Numbered from the stretch's first letter, positions 54,253-63,031 are shown. The stretch is 64,000 bases of DNA from CFX5 sp023384495 (GCA_048499455.1 JASNZV010000028.1:1-64000); one strand, 5' to 3'. Notes: generated by a model from the letters alone, not told the origin. Translations and numbers: made by a program.

Positions 54253-54282
54253 GGCGGCGGGCGAAATAATTCAGGACCAAAC

Positions 54283-54345
54283 TGCGCTTGCTTTGACAAC
54301 CGGACCTTGCAAGACTGTCATCATGCAGAGGAGTCCGGTTTGCAA
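54283..54345. other. Hairpin between ftsK and RNase J genes
   Basis: An imperfect inverted repeat: GCTTGC..TTTGACAACCGGAC at 54292-54313 and GTCCGGTTTGCAAGC at 54330-54345. The left arm (ACCAAACT...CTTTGACAACCGGA) resembles 26608-26636 at 24 of 29 positions. It lies just after the RNase J stop (54350) on that gene's strand and may act as its terminator. Confidence 0.5.
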
Positions 54346-54349
54346 GCAG

Positions 54350-56050
54350 CTAGACTTCCATGACCAGCGGCAAGATCATGGGCCGGCGCCCCAACTCTTT
54401 GCTTGTGAAATTAGTCAAGGCATCCCTTACCTTGTTCTCGAGTACTGCCGACGGCACCTTCTTTTTGATCACGTCAAACACAACCTCTTGTGCTCGCTTG
54501 ATCAGTTCCTCGTTGTCGCGCACATAGACAAAGCCACGGGTGATAATCTCTGGGCCATAGATGACTTCGCCATCCACCTCGTCGAGTGCAATCACACAGA
54601 CCATAAAACCATCTTCGCTCAGGTGGCGCCGGTCGCGCAGGACGACATTGCCCACATCGCCCACGCCGAGGCCATCGACATAGACCGCACCGACGTCAAG
54701 CTTTTCGCCCAGGCGCGCCCGCATATCGCCACTGTCGCCGAAATAGCCAAATTCGACGACCTGACCATCTTCTACGACAAAGACATTCTCCTTGGGGATG
54801 CCTGTTTCCTGAGCCAACCGCCCGTGCAACACAAGGTGGCGATATTCGCCGTGCAGCGGGATAAAGAACTTGGGCCGCACCAATTCCAGCATGTGCTTGT
54901 AGTCTTCACGACCACCATGGCCGCTGACATGGACATCGCCAAGGCTGTGGTACAACACATCCACTTCCTGACGGAAGAGATTGTCCACCGTGCGATTGAA
55001 GAGCTCCTCGTTGCCCGGGATGGGCATGGCGCTGAGAATAACAGTATCGCCGGGGCGGAGGGTAATTTGGCGGTGGTCCGCCACACTCATGCGCACCATC
55101 GCGCTGGTCGGCTCACCCTGGCTGCCGGTGGCGATGATCACAATCTGTTGGGCAGGCAGCGACTCCATCTCACCGGCGTTGAGCAGCTCATCCTGTTGAA
55201 TGTCGAGATAGCCAAGTTGGATGGCGATCTTTACATTGTTGACCATGGAGCGGCCAATCACACCGACACGGCGACCATGATTGCGTGCAGCGTTGATAAT
55301 CTGCTGCACCCGCCCCAAATTGCTGGCGAACGTTGCCAGCAGGATACGGCCCGGCGCCTGGCCAAAGACGCGATCCAGCATCACATCCAGTGACCGTTCG
55401 CTGGCGGTGATGCCTTCGCTTTCCACATTAGTGCTGTCGGCCAGCAGCAGAAGCACACCCTGATCCCCCCACCGGCGCAGCTTGTCTTCTTCCGTGGGCT
55501 TGTTGTCCACCGGGGTCGGGTCAAAACGATAATCACTTGTATGGATCACAAGGCCAGCCGGTGTATGGACCGCCACCCCGACACTGTCGGGGAAGCTATG
55601 GCACGTATGGAAGAACTCAACGGTGAACGGGTCGAGTTCCAGCTTATCATCTTCGGTAATGGTGTGTAGTTGCACATCGCCGAGCAGCTTGTTCTCGCGC
55701 AGCTTGCCTTCGAGTAGGCCACGCGTCAGGGCCGTAGCGAAGACAGGCGCATCCAGCCCCTCTTCAACCAGATAGGCCAGAGCGCCAATGTGGTCTTCGT
55801 GGCCGTGGGTGAGAATGACGGCCCGCACCTGATCCTGGCGGTCGAGCACGTAGCTGGCGTCGGGGATCACAAGGTCGACGCCGTGCATCTCGCTGGTGGG
55901 AAACATCAGACCGGCGTCGATGATCAGAATCTGGTCACCGGCTTCAAGCGCCATCATGTTCTTGCCAATTTCGCCGGCCCCCCCAAGCGGGATCACGCGC
56001 AACAGCGGCGCGTTGTCGCGCACCGGTGCTGACGAATCGATTTGACTCAT
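54350..56050 (-). CDS. rnj: Ribonuclease J
   Basis: Metallo-beta-lactamase/beta-CASP nuclease (566 residues) with 5'-3' exonuclease and endonuclease activity, central to mRNA decay and rRNA processing. The HxHxDH site THGHEDH (His82, His84, Asp86, His87) and the downstream HTSDYRFDPTPVD and SGHGGREDYKHML motifs are intact. Length equals that of B. subtilis RNase J1. AAAGGA precedes ATG 56050; the 14 residues before it are not conserved. It is divergent across a 912-bp gap from the regulator genes. Confidence 0.95.
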   Translation of the reverse strand: MSQIDSSAPVRDNAPLLRVIPLGGAGEIGKNMMALEAGDQILIIDAGLMFPTSEMHGVDLVIPDASYVLDRQDQVRAVILTHGHEDHIGALAYLVEEGLDAPVFATALTRGLLEGKLRENKLLGDVQLHTITEDDKLELDPFTVEFFHTCHSFPDSVGVAVHTPAGLVIHTSDYRFDPTPVDNKPTEEDKLRRWGDQGVLLLLADSTNVESEGITASERSLDVMLDRVFGQAPGRILLATFASNLGRVQQIINAARNHGRRVGVIGRSMVNNVKIAIQLGYLDIQQDELLNAGEMESLPAQQIVIIATGSQGEPTSAMVRMSVADHRQITLRPGDTVILSAMPIPGNEELFNRTVDNLFRQEVDVLYHSLGDVHVSGHGGREDYKHMLELVRPKFFIPLHGEYRHLVLHGRLAQETGIPKENVFVVEDGQVVEFGYFGDSGDMRARLGEKLDVGAVYVDGLGVGDVGNVVLRDRRHLSEDGFMVCVIALDEVDGEVIYGPEIITRGFVYVRDNEELIKRAQEVVFDVIKKKVPSAVLENKVRDALTNFTSKELGRRPMILPLVMEV

Positions 56051-56962
56051 TGTCTTTCTTCCTTTCAGATTACATCGTAGAATAATACTCACACAACGCT
56101 TTCGTCACCATCTGTATGGCTTCGATCTCTGTCTCAACTACTGCCCCTTATTTCCTCAGCAGAGAACCCACTATCACAAAAATAGAGTGACGCAGCCCAC
56201 TCTATGTCGTGTAAAACCAAACCCGCAAGGATGATGCCCGGGGCATTGCGCACGCAAGCCACGCGACATAAACTCGACTAACCCTATAGTCGAGGGGCGG
56301 ATGCTGGTGCATTTCACCGGCGACTGTGCCTGGCTTTGGTTCAAACTATCTCACCAGCAGTCACGGGTGTTGACGCTGATGCTGGTCATAGGCCAGGGTG
56401 ATCTTGCCCACGGCCAACGCATGGACGGCCTTCCGATTGAATGCTGAACCGGATCGGCATGCGACATGCAATGCTTGACTGCGAATCATTATATCACTAA
56501 CGAGGAATGGCAACGAAAAGTTTTACCGCCGGTTGCACGGCGCACCGGTCCGAAACCGGTTACGGAGCAGCCCGTGGCGCCTTCCTTACGGCAACAGAAG
56601 GATGTTGCCAATTTGCAGCAATAAGATTACGAAATCGTCAGGTTAATGTATGGATCATGACGGGAACGATGGTTGACGGGGGCGAGGCTTTTGGGTAATC
56701 TTTCAAACCGGTAGGTATCTATGCTCCCCTGCGGTTGAGTTGAGAACCGGACGTTATGAAGACGCTTACCCCTTCGATCAACCCCCGATTTCAAACAGCG
56801 CTCCGTGCATCCGTAAATCCATGTATCCGTGAAGTCGAGCAATTTTCCCCAGCCATCCGCGCATGCGCATTCGGCTGGCAGCGTTGACCAGCGATACAGC
56901 TTGCGACCTCATCACTATACGAAGCGGTTGATGCCCGTCACACACACAACGAGGAGCCACCG
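56051..56962. other. 912-bp gene-free region with many short hairpins
   Basis: No gene is supported between rnj (-) and the first regulator (+). Perfect small stems are dense: ATAGAGTG/CACTCTAT (56182-56205), TATGTCG/CGACATA (56203-56270) enclosing ATGCCC/GGGCAT, CTCGACTA/TAGTCGAG (56273-56294), GCTGGTG/CACCAGC (56303-56358) and ACCGGT/ACCGGT (56544-56560). A structured 5' leader or non-coding RNA is possible, but signatures of RNase P RNA, tmRNA, SRP RNA and known riboswitches were not recognised. Confidence 0.5.
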
Positions 56963-57373
56963 GTGAATCACATGGGGATGCGGCCAGCGCCGGCGCGAGT
57001 GGGCGCCACCCTCTTATTGATCAACAACGGCGGTCCTTTGGGCAAGGCGCTACAGCGTTCACTTCAGCAGCGCGGGCATGTGGTCTTGACAGCCACCCAG
57101 TTGGCGGAGGGGCTTGCGATCATCGCCTTCACAGCCGTAGATCTGATCTTAATGGATGTCGACGCGCCGCGTCGCGAAAGCCTTGCGCCGCTCGTCATCC
57201 TGTCGGCTACCGGTGGGCCAGAGGATGTCGCTTACGCCTTCAGCATGGGCGCCGACAGCTACATTTGCAAGCCATTTCAACTGCGTGAGGTGGAGCATCA
57301 CATCCAGTCCGCCATGCGGCGCGCGTTTCTCGCCCCAATCCCGCCCGCTGAATCTCGCCAGGCTTCCATTTGA
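56963..57373 (+). CDS. Degenerate receiver (pseudo-receiver) protein
   Basis: A stand-alone 136-residue receiver-like protein. Strand 1 ends in LLLINNGG instead of the acidic DD pair that binds magnesium, and the loop and helix after the phospho-site Asp (LILMDVDAPRR) are about a dozen residues shorter than usual. The switch Ser (ILSATG) and the Lys (CKPF) remain. Phosphorylation as in normal receivers is therefore unlikely; a protein-interaction role is inferred. GAGGAG six bases ahead of the GTG fixes the start. It is followed by two further regulator genes. Confidence 0.78.
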   Translation: MNHMGMRPAPARVGATLLLINNGGPLGKALQRSLQQRGHVVLTATQLAEGLAIIAFTAVDLILMDVDAPRRESLAPLVILSATGGPEDVAYAFSMGADSYICKPFQLREVEHHIQSAMRRAFLAPIPPAESRQASI

Positions 57374-57593
57374 CTGAATCTTGCCGCACCATATTTGACG
57401 ATTCTCTTGTTTCCGTTGTAGATTATAGTGAAATAACCTTAATGTACGGTAAGTTCACATTCGTAGGCTCGATCTGCGTCACTTGTGAAAGTGGTGGCCG
57501 GGGTCACCAAGCTTGTCATACTCATCGTTCAGCAGCACAGCCCCCCTGCATAGCCCATCCGTCCAATGTGCTGTACCTATTCGAGATAAGGTC

Positions 57594-58397
57594 ATGTCAG
57601 ATACACTACAAGAAAACAGCAACGGACAAATCCCGCCAGGATCCGCCGACGAGCCTCAGCGGATCTTGGTGGTTGATGACACCAAAGACGCGCGTCGCCT
57701 CTTGACCATGCGTCTGGAGCGAGAGGGCTACACAGTGCTGGCGGCCAGTCGGGGTGCAGAAGCCATCGAATTGGTCAAGGAGTTCGGCCTCCCCCACCTG
57801 GCGATCCTCGATATCCTCATGCCGGGCATGGACGGACTTGATCTGGCCAGCCATTTGCGACGCATGGGCGATCTGCCGATTATTTTCGTGTCCGCGCTTT
57901 CGGATCCCGAAGTCAAGACGGACGCCATCAACCGATATGCTGAAGATTACATTACCAAGCCCTTTCACTTTGGCGAATTGATGGCGCGCATCCGGCGCAT
58001 CCTCATGCGCACCACCAGCGAACCGCCTGTCAGCCCCGAAGAGATGATCGATGAGCGGCTGCGCATCAATTTTGCCCAGCAATATGTGATCGCCGACAAT
58101 CAGCGCATCTCACTGACGCCGATTGAAAACCGGATCATGCACGTGCTCTTTTCGCATCGAGGGCGCACCATCGCCCCCGAAACCTTGTTGGCCAAGGTCT
58201 GGAGCCCTCATCAAAAAGGGACCGTTGAGTCGCTTTGGGTGCATGTGCGGCGTCTGCGCGACAAAATCGAGCCTGATCCCGACAAGCCACATTATATTGT
58301 CACCATGCGCGGGCAGGGATATTGTTTGCTTGGCCCCGATCATCTGGTGGCAACGCCCACGCCCGACACCGATCAAGTCACAACCGTATCGCCCTAG
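57594..58397 (+). CDS. OmpR-family response regulator
   Basis: A 267-residue two-component regulator. The receiver (about 23-140) is intact: VVDD (acidic pair), AILDILMPG with the phospho-Asp, the switch Ser in FVSALS and Lys in YITKPF. The C-terminal winged helix (about 160-250) is of the OmpR/PhoB type (ISLTPIENRIMHVLFSHRGRTIAPE, VHVRRLRDKI, TMRGQGYCLL). A flexible tail rich in Pro and Thr follows. No histidine kinase is in the window, so it is an orphan here. The ATG at 57594 has AAGG close upstream. Confidence 0.92.
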   Translation: MSDTLQENSNGQIPPGSADEPQRILVVDDTKDARRLLTMRLEREGYTVLAASRGAEAIELVKEFGLPHLAILDILMPGMDGLDLASHLRRMGDLPIIFVSALSDPEVKTDAINRYAEDYITKPFHFGELMARIRRILMRTTSEPPVSPEEMIDERLRINFAQQYVIADNQRISLTPIENRIMHVLFSHRGRTIAPETLLAKVWSPHQKGTVESLWVHVRRLRDKIEPDPDKPHYIVTMRGQGYCLLGPDHLVATPTPDTDQVTTVSP

Positions 58398-58443
58398 GGT
58401 TCACCTTCACTTGCCATCGTAATCCCCATGAGCAGCCGCTGGG

Positions 58444-58459
58444 TAGGGAGTTCCCTACT
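58444..58459 (+). promoter_or_regulatory. Perfect palindrome after the OmpR-type regulator gene
   Basis: GTAGGGA-GT-TCCCTAC, a 7-bp inverted repeat with a 2-bp centre, lies 47 bp after the stop at 58397 in the 298-bp gap before the NarL-type gene. It could be a terminator tip or an operator; nothing else in this gap was recognised. Confidence 0.35.
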
Positions 58460-58695
58460 CCGTCCGGCGCGAGTTCCCCATAGACACCCGACATAGAGAC
58501 GAGTACACTGTCCACAACAGACACACCTATCCATCGTGTGCTCTTTTCGTGTTCGTCTGAACCGCGACGCGATGATGCCGGGGCGCCGGCGCCCAGTTGC
58601 CAATTGATTGATCTACTGTCCTTTGCACTGAGGAACCGCGCCAAGGGCTATCAACACAATACGGCGTACTGTCGAGAGAAATGCAAGGAGGAGCG

Positions 58696-59385
58696 ATGAT
58701 CCGTCTTTACATCATCCACCGTGATATAGAACACATCAACGCCATGGCGTCAGTGTTGGCGGGTGAAACCGACCTGGTCGTCGCCAGCGCCACCGCGGCC
58801 AGTGATGGCCTGAGCGATCTGCTTGCATCAACCGAATTCACCGCCTACGACCTGGTGTTGGTCGATTTTGGCCTGCCTGATGGCTGGGGTTTGCGGGCTA
58901 TCCACCATGTAGCCAGCAGCCCCGATGCGCCGCCTATCCTCGTGACCGGCATGCTGCGCGATATTGAGACAGCACTCTATTGGATCGAGGAAGGCGCCGA
59001 AGGCTATGTTTGTGACGACGAGGGTTGGGCAGAACTTGTGAAAACGATTCGGGCCGTCCACGCGGGGGAATTCGCGCTGGGGCCTGAAATCACCGCCGCC
59101 CTGATGAACCGCATTGCCGAGCTACAACAGCTCTGTCATCATCTGGAGGGCGACGCCGCGGTCCGGCCGGCCATTCATTTCGCCGATCTGACGCCGCGCG
59201 AACGCGAAGTGCTTCTCCTGATTGCCCAAGAGCAAACCAATCAACAGATCGCCGAGGCGTTGGTCATCGAGTTGGGCACGGTGAAGAACCATGTCCACAA
59301 TCTATTGCGCAAACTGGATGTGGGCAATCGCCAACAAGCGGCGCAGGTGGCGCAACAGATGATTGGGGAATTGAGCGAGGAATAA
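58696..59385 (+). CDS. NarL/FixJ-type regulator with altered receiver
   Basis: A 229-residue protein. The N-terminal receiver-like domain keeps the phospho-Asp (LVLVDFGLPDG) and the switch Thr (ILVTGM), but the acidic pair after strand 1 is replaced (YIIHRDIEH) and the conserved Lys position is Asp (EGYVCDDEG). The C-terminal LuxR-type helix-turn-helix is intact: LTPREREVLLLIAQEQTNQQIAEAL and GTVKNHVHNLLRKL. DNA binding is expected, while classical phosphorylation is doubtful. AAGGAGGAG before ATG 58696 is a strong ribosome binding site. Confidence 0.88.
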   Translation: MIRLYIIHRDIEHINAMASVLAGETDLVVASATAASDGLSDLLASTEFTAYDLVLVDFGLPDGWGLRAIHHVASSPDAPPILVTGMLRDIETALYWIEEGAEGYVCDDEGWAELVKTIRAVHAGEFALGPEITAALMNRIAELQQLCHHLEGDAAVRPAIHFADLTPREREVLLLIAQEQTNQQIAEALVIELGTVKNHVHNLLRKLDVGNRQQAAQVAQQMIGELSEE

Positions 59386-59388
59386 TGT

Positions 59389-59433
59389 GTGAGGAGTGAG
59401 GTGGGCAGGGTTGCGTCACGCTTCACTCCTCAC
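59389..59433. terminator. Bidirectional terminator hairpin
   Basis: GTGAGGAGTGA (59389-59399) is exactly complementary to TCACTCCTCAC (59423-59433), with a 23-nt loop. It sits between the convergent stops of the NarL-type gene (59385) and the ceramidase-like gene (59455). Confidence 0.6.
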
Positions 59434-59454
59434 GGTTTACCGCGGTTTTGCTGT

Positions 59455-60732
59455 CTACCCCCGCCGCTGCAACACCGGCTCAATCTCGGCCCGAAACCGA
59501 GGCTGAAATTGGCTGCTCAGGCCCAACGAAACCGCCCACTGCACCTCATACCCGCCCTCCGGGAAGTCACCCGGCTCGGGCAAATAGAGCAAGAAACCAT
59601 TGGCATAGGTCACCAACGCCGGTGTCGCATAGCCCAGCGCGCGCAGGTGAATCTTGAGGTTGATGGCGGTCTCGGCAAAGACTTCGGCGGGTTGCGTCAC
59701 CAGCAACATGTCGCCCAGCCTCAACAGCATGATCTCCGCCGGGATGTTGTGCGGGTCTTTGATGTCGGGCCGCTCGGTGATCAGAAAGGGGGTGGCGCGC
59801 TCCGGGTGCTCACCAGGGTCCGCCGCTGCGTTGACCGTGACCTGCTCGGACCAGAACGCACTGGGGGTAGCCGTGGTCTGGATACGCCCCGCTGTGTAGG
59901 CCACCTCATCGGCAAAGGCTGCGCCCAATTCAGCCACTTCTTCAAACGTCCCCCCGCCGCGGTCGCCGATGCTCCACTGGTTGGGGTCATCGGCTTTCCC
60001 GTAATAGGCGCTGACATTGCCAATTGCCCGGATCGTCTGCCCGCCACGCAGCCGTTTGCGTACACCCGCCACCAGCGGGTTGATATTGCCCGACCCGCCC
60101 TGCGTAAAGAGGCAGGTGGCGCCGGGAAAGCGCTCCTCCAGCCGGCGCATGGCGTCGCCCGGCCAGTCGCCGCTGATCAGGGTGTTGTCGTAGCCCATCA
60201 CCACCGAGTGGCAGGCGAAATTGGTAAAGAGGCCGAGCAGGTTGCCATCAAGGTCATCAACGCGCAGAATGGCGATGCCAGGGTCGATGGGGCGGTCTAG
60301 CCAGCGGCGGTTGATGGAGTAACCGTAGAGCACCCCCGTTCCACTGCCCATGCGCGCCGGCTGCCGGGCGTTGTAGGCCATCTCGACCGCGTCGGCCACC
60401 AACTCGGCCAGCGGGCGCGGCCAGTTGTCGACGTGGCCGTCGTGGGGACCGGCGTGGGTGTGGGTATTTGCCACCAGCAGATGCGCGGCGGGGATGCCTG
60501 TACGCCGCTCCACCGCAGCGCGGATGGCGGCCACTGTATCGCTGCTGGTGTAGCAGAGATCATTGACGACGATGCCCCAGCAGCCCGCATCGCTCTCCAG
60601 CACGAGGGCGCGCGCCTGCAAAGGGTCGTGAACGCCGGTGGCGCCGCTGGGTCGGTTACCATAACCCACCATGGCGCAGCCCAGTTTGGGTGTGATGTCG
60701 GCGCGGCCAAAGCCGGCCTTAAGTGTGCCCAT
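59455..60732 (-). CDS. Neutral/alkaline non-lysosomal ceramidase-like hydrolase
   Basis: A 425-residue protein of the neutral ceramidase superfamily. The start GFGRADITPKLGCAMVGYGN and the zinc-site block NTHTHAGPHDGH, plus FACHSVVMG and TQGGSGNINP, match the catalytic domain, but the C-terminal Ig-like domain of true ceramidases is absent and there is no signal peptide. It therefore probably hydrolyses some other amide or ester in the cytoplasm. It lies 10 bp after the second ABC permease, so it should act on a compound brought in by that transporter. Confidence 0.88.
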   Translation of the reverse strand: MGTLKAGFGRADITPKLGCAMVGYGNRPSGATGVHDPLQARALVLESDAGCWGIVVNDLCYTSSDTVAAIRAAVERRTGIPAAHLLVANTHTHAGPHDGHVDNWPRPLAELVADAVEMAYNARQPARMGSGTGVLYGYSINRRWLDRPIDPGIAILRVDDLDGNLLGLFTNFACHSVVMGYDNTLISGDWPGDAMRRLEERFPGATCLFTQGGSGNINPLVAGVRKRLRGGQTIRAIGNVSAYYGKADDPNQWSIGDRGGGTFEEVAELGAAFADEVAYTAGRIQTTATPSAFWSEQVTVNAAADPGEHPERATPFLITERPDIKDPHNIPAEIMLLRLGDMLLVTQPAEVFAETAINLKIHLRALGYATPALVTYANGFLLYLPEPGDFPEGGYEVQWAVSLGLSSQFQPRFRAEIEPVLQRRG

Positions 60733-60742
60733 GCTTCTCTTG

Positions 60743-61612
60743 CTATCCCTTCATGCCTGAAATGACAACGCCTTGAATGAAGTACTTCTGCAGCGCCACA
60801 AAGACCACCACCACCGGCAGCGTCGCCACCGTCGAGACAGCCATAATGTATGTCCAGTAGGGTGCGCGCAGCGGCTGCGTAAAAACGGTCATGCCCACCG
60901 GCAACGTGAAAAGGTTGCCCTTATTGACCACAATCAGCGGCCAGAGAAAGTTGTTCCAACTGCCGAGAAAGGTGATGATAGCGAGCGATGCCAGCGGCGG
61001 CTTGAGCAACGGCCAGACGATGCGCATGAAGATGCCAAGCTCGCCGGCGCCGTCGATGCGTGCGGCGTCCAACAACTCTTCGGGGATCGTAAGGCAGAAC
61101 TGGCGCATGAGGAAGACGCCAAATGCGCTCAGCGCGCCGGGGATGATCAGCCCGGCGTAGCTGTTGGTCCAGCCCAGACTGTGCACCAGCACATAGAGCG
61201 GGATCAGCAGAATCTGGAACGGGATCATCAACGTGCTAAGCACCAGAATAAAGCAGAGGCTTTTGCCGGGAAAGTCGAACTTGGCAAAGCCATACCCTGC
61301 CAGCGCGCTAAAAAAGAGCGTGCTGGCCATGACGGCGACCGCCACCACCAGGCTGTTATAAAAATAGAGCCCAAATGGCGCAACCGAAAAGGCCTCTGGG
61401 TAATTTTCGGGCTTGAATTCATGGGGAATCCAGTGGATGGGCAAGGCTGTCACCTCCCACTCGGCCTTGACGCTGGTGGTGACCATATAGTAGACGGGGA
61501 CGCAAAAAAGCAGCAACCCAACGATCACCAGCGCATAGGTAGCGATCTGCCCCACTGCCCGCCCAATCCAATACGAGGAGGAATGTTTGGTGCTCAGGTT
61601 CGTGGCGTTCAT
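60743..61612 (-). CDS. Carbohydrate ABC transporter permease (MalG type)
   Basis: Inner-membrane permease (289 residues) with six hydrophobic segments. The EAA loop that docks the ATPase is visible as ELLDAARIDGAGELGIFMRIVWPLLKP. The N-terminal TSVKAEWEVTALPIHWIP segment is typical of the MalG/UgpE group that transports oligosaccharides or glycerol phosphates. It pairs with the upstream permease (61733). No ATP-binding subunit is present in the operon, so it probably uses a shared MsmK-type ATPase. Confidence 0.92.
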   Translation of the reverse strand: MNATNLSTKHSSSYWIGRAVGQIATYALVIVGLLLFCVPVYYMVTTSVKAEWEVTALPIHWIPHEFKPENYPEAFSVAPFGLYFYNSLVVAVAVMASTLFFSALAGYGFAKFDFPGKSLCFILVLSTLMIPFQILLIPLYVLVHSLGWTNSYAGLIIPGALSAFGVFLMRQFCLTIPEELLDAARIDGAGELGIFMRIVWPLLKPPLASLAIITFLGSWNNFLWPLIVVNKGNLFTLPVGMTVFTQPLRAPYWTYIMAVSTVATLPVVVVFVALQKYFIQGVVISGMKG

Positions 61613-61732
61613 AACAAAGGACCTATCAAGAATCTATATGCCTCGTGACGATTGCATCTCTAACAGGGTAACTCTGAAAACCGACGGTGGCTTGAGGACC
61701 AATCGTCAAGCAACGGGGTTGTTAGAAGCGCA

Positions 61733-62686
61733 CTATGTATAGCTGGTCTCTTCCGAGCGGACGCCGCGGATCTGAATGATGGTCAGGATAATGATGACCA
61801 CAAACATCACCACCGACATAGCTGCGGCAATGCCCATACGGAAGTACTCAAAGCCATATTTGTAGACCAACAGAGCGACCGTCGTCGTCACATTGCTGGG
61901 GCCGCCGCGCGTCATCACATATTGCAGCGCAAAGGCCTGCAGCGAACCGATCGATGAGACGACGATGACAAAGAGCGCGGTGGGCCGCAGCAGCGGCAGC
62001 GTCACATGCAAGAATGCGCGCCAGCGGCCCGCGCCGTCGATAAGCGCGGCTTCGTAAAACTCTTTGGGGATGCCCACCAGGCCGGCAATCCAGACGATCA
62101 TGAAGAAAGAGACGCCGGCCCAGTTGTCGATGAAGATCAGCGAGAGCGGCGTCAGCGTGGAATGCGCCAGCCAGAAGATCTCCGGTTGCCCTGTAAAGGG
62201 GCCTATCACCGACGTGGCCAACCCATTGGCGTTGAGAATCAGCTTCCAGACCAAGGAAACGACCACAGCGGAAAGCAAGGTGGGCGTAAAGTAGAGCACC
62301 TTGAACAACTCGCGGCCCAGAAATTGCTGCGTAAAGAGGAGCGCCAACGCCAGCGACAAGATCCATTTGGGAACAGTGGTGCCCAGCACAAAATAACCGG
62401 TCACCTTCATCGCGTTGAGAAATTCCTTGTTTTGCACGAGGCCAATGTAGTTGTCCAGGCCAATATAGCGAGGTGGTTTGAGCAACGTAAAATCGGTAAA
62501 GCTCAAATAGAAGCCATTGACCATGGGGTAGAGGTTGAAGACCAAGAAAAAGAGCATAGCCGGGGCGACAAAGAGCACGCCATAGATGCTGCGGCGGAAA
62601 AAGAGATGTCGCCGCAGCCAGCGGCCCATGCCGGATGCTCGAACAGGGGTATACGGTTTGCTGGTGGAAAGTTGTTGTCCCGCCAT
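61733..62686 (-). CDS. Carbohydrate ABC transporter permease (MalF type)
   Basis: Permease of 317 residues with six membrane helices and the loop EAALIDGAGRWRAFLHVTLPLLRP (EAA motif). The first helix (LFVAPAMLFFLVFNLYPM) and GFYLSFTDFTLL are typical of the MalF/UgpA group. It precedes the MalG-type gene by 120 bp. GGAGGAGG just before the ATG is strong. It is separated from the solute-binding protein gene by a hairpin and R1 copy C. Confidence 0.92.
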   Translation of the reverse strand: MAGQQLSTSKPYTPVRASGMGRWLRRHLFFRRSIYGVLFVAPAMLFFLVFNLYPMVNGFYLSFTDFTLLKPPRYIGLDNYIGLVQNKEFLNAMKVTGYFVLGTTVPKWILSLALALLFTQQFLGRELFKVLYFTPTLLSAVVVSLVWKLILNANGLATSVIGPFTGQPEIFWLAHSTLTPLSLIFIDNWAGVSFFMIVWIAGLVGIPKEFYEAALIDGAGRWRAFLHVTLPLLRPTALFVIVVSSIGSLQAFALQYVMTRGGPSNVTTTVALLVYKYGFEYFRMGIAAAMSVVMFVVIIILTIIQIRGVRSEETSYT

Positions 62687-62710
62687 GCCTCCTCCGTGAG
62701 GGCGATTACG

Positions 62711-62741
62711 GCAGCCAGGTCAATCCCAATCGCCTGGCTGC
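62711..62741 (-). terminator. Intra-operon hairpin (attenuator-like)
   Basis: GCAGCCAGG (62711-62719) and CCTGGCTGC (62733-62741) form a perfect 9-bp stem with a 13-nt loop, between the solute-binding protein gene and the first permease. Such stems commonly lower permease expression relative to the binding protein. No T-run. Confidence 0.55.
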
Positions 62742-62757
62742 TCTAACAATCGTAGAG

Positions 62758-62905
62758 AACAGCACAACACAGAGAGCCCAGAGACTGCACAGAGAACACC
62801 GAGGAGAACGCGCCATCGTGTTCCGTGGACAGTTCCTCTGTGTGCTCTTGGGGCGCGCGCTGGGCCCCTCGGTGTTCTCTCTGTCGCTTGCTGTGCGCTG
62901 CCATT
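62758..62905 (+). repeat. ACACAGAG palindromic repeat R1, copy C
   Basis: A 148-bp imperfect palindrome in the same orientation as copy A. The left end is AACAGCACAACACAGAGAG (62758-62776) continuing to GACTGCACAGAGAACACCG; the right end on the minus strand is AATGGCAGCGCACAGC (62890-62905). Confidence 0.85.
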
Positions 62906-63031
62906 CTCATGGCGCTAAGCGCCCACATCGTGAACGGTATCGGTGTCCGCCGAGACATGTTGCCTGAAACGCGCGTCGCGCCTGGTCAACTGCGTAACTC
63001 CGTGTCGATGCAATCAATGCGATAGCGTGCG

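Larger units (their letters stand above)
62687..63031. other. 345-bp gap inside the sugar ABC operon
   Basis: No gene. The gap contains the GCAGCCAGG hairpin (62711-62741) and R1 copy C (62758-62905), then about 120 bp of unassigned sequence up to the stop of the solute-binding protein gene. It sits within a minus-strand operon, so these structures would be transcribed. Confidence 0.7.

Noticed and set aside
56330..56360. GGTTCAAACT..CACCAG resembling a tRNA T-arm
   Set aside because: The T stem does not pair and no acceptor or anticodon arm is found.
56507..56698. 63-codon open frame in the 912-bp gap
   Set aside because: No similarity, no ribosome binding site, lies over hairpins.
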